NCBI GenBank assembly: GCA_900551955.1
Contig: UWSE01000013.1
Coordinates: 1 to 15,434 of the forward strand
DNA from: an uncultured Mollicutes bacterium
GTDB taxonomy: Bacteria > Bacillota_I > Bacilli_A > UBA3375
Direction: 5' to 3'
Length of the DNA: 15,434 nt
Shown: one piece after another, positions 14,728 to 15,434 of the stretch
Position numbering within the stretch: the stretch's first letter is position 1
Layout: each line of letters begins with the position of its first letter
Made by a program: the position numbers and the translations under genes
Notes under the pieces: generated by a model
What the model was told of the DNA's origin: nothing
Seen by the model: the letters and a program-made list of their open reading frames with translations, nothing else
Database searches by the model: none

Positions 14728-15162
14728 ATGCAAATTTTTATCACATCAGATCATAGTGGTATAGATAAGCGTCACCACTTAATTGATTTTATCACTAACC
14801 TGGGTTATCAAGTAACTGATTTAGGAACTGAAGATACAACTAGTAACTATGCAGAGTTAGCAATCAAGCTCGGAGAAGCTGTTGTTAATCATCCAGGGAG
14901 TTTAGGTATTGTAATGTGTGGAACTGGGATTGGAATTAGTATAGCCTGTAACAAAGTTAAAGGGATACGTTGTGCTTTAGTTGATAAAGTAGAAAATGCC
15001 CACCTAGTTAAAGAGCACAATAATGCTAATGTAATTAGTTTAGGGGCCAGAACTACTAGTTTAGAAGAGATGGAAGCAATTATTAAAACTTTCTTAGATG
15101 CTGAGTTTGAAGGGGGACGCCATCAAGCACGGATCGACACTATTAGTGAATACGAAGTGTAG
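14728..15162 (+). CDS. rpiB: Ribose-5-phosphate isomerase B
   Basis: RpiB interconverts ribose 5-phosphate and ribulose 5-phosphate in the non-oxidative pentose phosphate pathway. The 144-residue protein has the RpiB/LacAB features: SDHSG (7-11) at the N-terminus, the catalytic cysteine C64 in MCGTGIGISIACNK, the segment EHNNANVISLGAR and the C-terminal EGGRHQARIDTI. LacA and LacB of the tagatose pathway are related, but the EHNNANV segment and the neighbourhood favour RpiB. AAAGGAG overlaps the tsaC stop codon and ends 4 nt before the ATG. The gene ends in TAG, 8 bp from the stop of a convergent transposase gene. Confidence 0.94.
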   Translation: MQIFITSDHSGIDKRHHLIDFITNLGYQVTDLGTEDTTSNYAELAIKLGEAVVNHPGSLGIVMCGTGIGISIACNKVKGIRCALVDKVENAHLVKEHNNANVISLGARTTSLEEMEAIIKTFLDAEFEGGRHQARIDTISEYEV

Positions 15163-15173
15163 ATTGTAATCTA
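15160..15173. repeat. Palindrome spanning the two convergent stop codons
   Basis: TAGATT-GT-AATCTA is a perfect 6-bp inverted repeat. The left arm begins with the TAG of rpiB and the right arm ends with CTA, the TAG of the transposase on the minus strand. No T run follows on either strand, so it is not a standard terminator. It may mark the insertion point or end of the IS30-like element. Confidence 0.6.
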
Positions 15174-15434
15174 AAAGTTTACACTAAGGAACTCATTTAA
15201 GAACTGATTTGGACTCATTCCGATAGTTTGCATATGAGTTCCATTTATTATTTTTGTAGTGCGATTTATTTCTTCTTGTGTTATACCACTAAAATCTGTA
15301 CCTTTCTTGAAAAATTTACGAATTTCTCTGTTTTTTCTCTCGACTGTACCTTTTTCAAAAGGTTTTCCAGGGTGACAGAAATAAATTGGTATAATATCCG
15401 TTGTAAATACCTCGTTAAGTTTTTTAAACTCGGA
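15171..15434 (-). CDS. IS30-like transposase, C-terminal part (cut by window edge)
   Basis: On the minus strand an 87-residue open frame runs from the window edge to TAG. It contains YFCHPGKPFEKGTVERKN followed by REIRKFFKKGTDFSGIT, the IS30-family pattern (YFADPYxxWQRGxNENxNGxxR, FFPKGTDF) that holds the catalytic glutamate, here in GTVERKN. The end reads IGMSPNQFLNEF where IS30 usually has LGYxTPxEVF, so this is a divergent member. No frameshift is visible in this part. The transposase would catalyse cut-and-paste or copy-out movement of its element; the rest and the other inverted repeat lie outside the window. Confidence 0.85.
   Translation of the reverse strand, partial: SEFKKLNEVFTTDIIPIYFCHPGKPFEKGTVERKNREIRKFFKKGTDFSGITQEEINRTTKIINGTHMQTIGMSPNQFLNEFLSVNF

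Overview
The window is AT-rich DNA from a low-GC Bacillota-type bacterium. The gene content (rplM-rpsI-rpmE-prfA-prmC-tsaC-rpiB, clpB without dnaK or grpE nearby) and the strong TTA, ATT and AAA codon preference suggest an Erysipelotrichia/Mollicutes-like lineage. The standard genetic code fits: tryptophan is TGG throughout and no gene is broken by an in-frame TGA. No gene in the window ends in TGA either; all stops seen are TAA or TAG. The lineage is inferred from style, not from a marker search.

Region 1 (1-7200) is an accessory cell-surface block bordered on the left by the end of an IS3-family transposase gene. It holds three genes, each with its own promoter and Rho-independent terminator. 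The first encodes a 1135-residue exported protein with about six Ig-like repeats and a central region of different codon style. The second encodes a 781-residue exported protein with a beta-helix-like N-terminal half and two Listeria-Bacteroides (InlB B-type) repeats. The third encodes a membrane-anchored zinc metalloprotease with HEAFH and a downstream NEGTA motif. Both large surface proteins end in the same unusual tail: (I/V)PTGV, a membrane helix, then RNRK. The promoter of the first gene has a consensus -35 and -10 separated by 18 bp that contain ten consecutive Gs. That is the classic arrangement of a phase-variable promoter and is the most interesting signal in the window.

Region 2 (7200-11110) is stress and membrane related. 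clpB lies on the minus strand, with a strong internal ribosome binding site that should give a second, N-domain-less ClpB. It is divergent from a DUF308/HdeD-like membrane protein. The shared 158-bp intergenic region carries two copies of a roughly 30-bp CACT...AGTG-type element 42 bp apart, one of them inside the clpB promoter spacer. An unrecognised four-helix membrane protein follows.

Region 3 (11110-15162) is a conserved housekeeping run: rplM (preceded by a strong promoter and an L13-leader-like RNA that can form an H-type pseudoknot), rpsI, rpmE, then prfA, prmC, tsaC/sua5 and rpiB with tight spacing or overlap. It joins ribosome assembly, translation termination (RF1 and its methylase PrmC), tRNA t6A formation and a pentose-phosphate isomerase. 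The right edge is the 3' end of an IS30-like transposase gene pointing back toward rpiB. The two convergent stop codons lie in the two arms of one palindrome.
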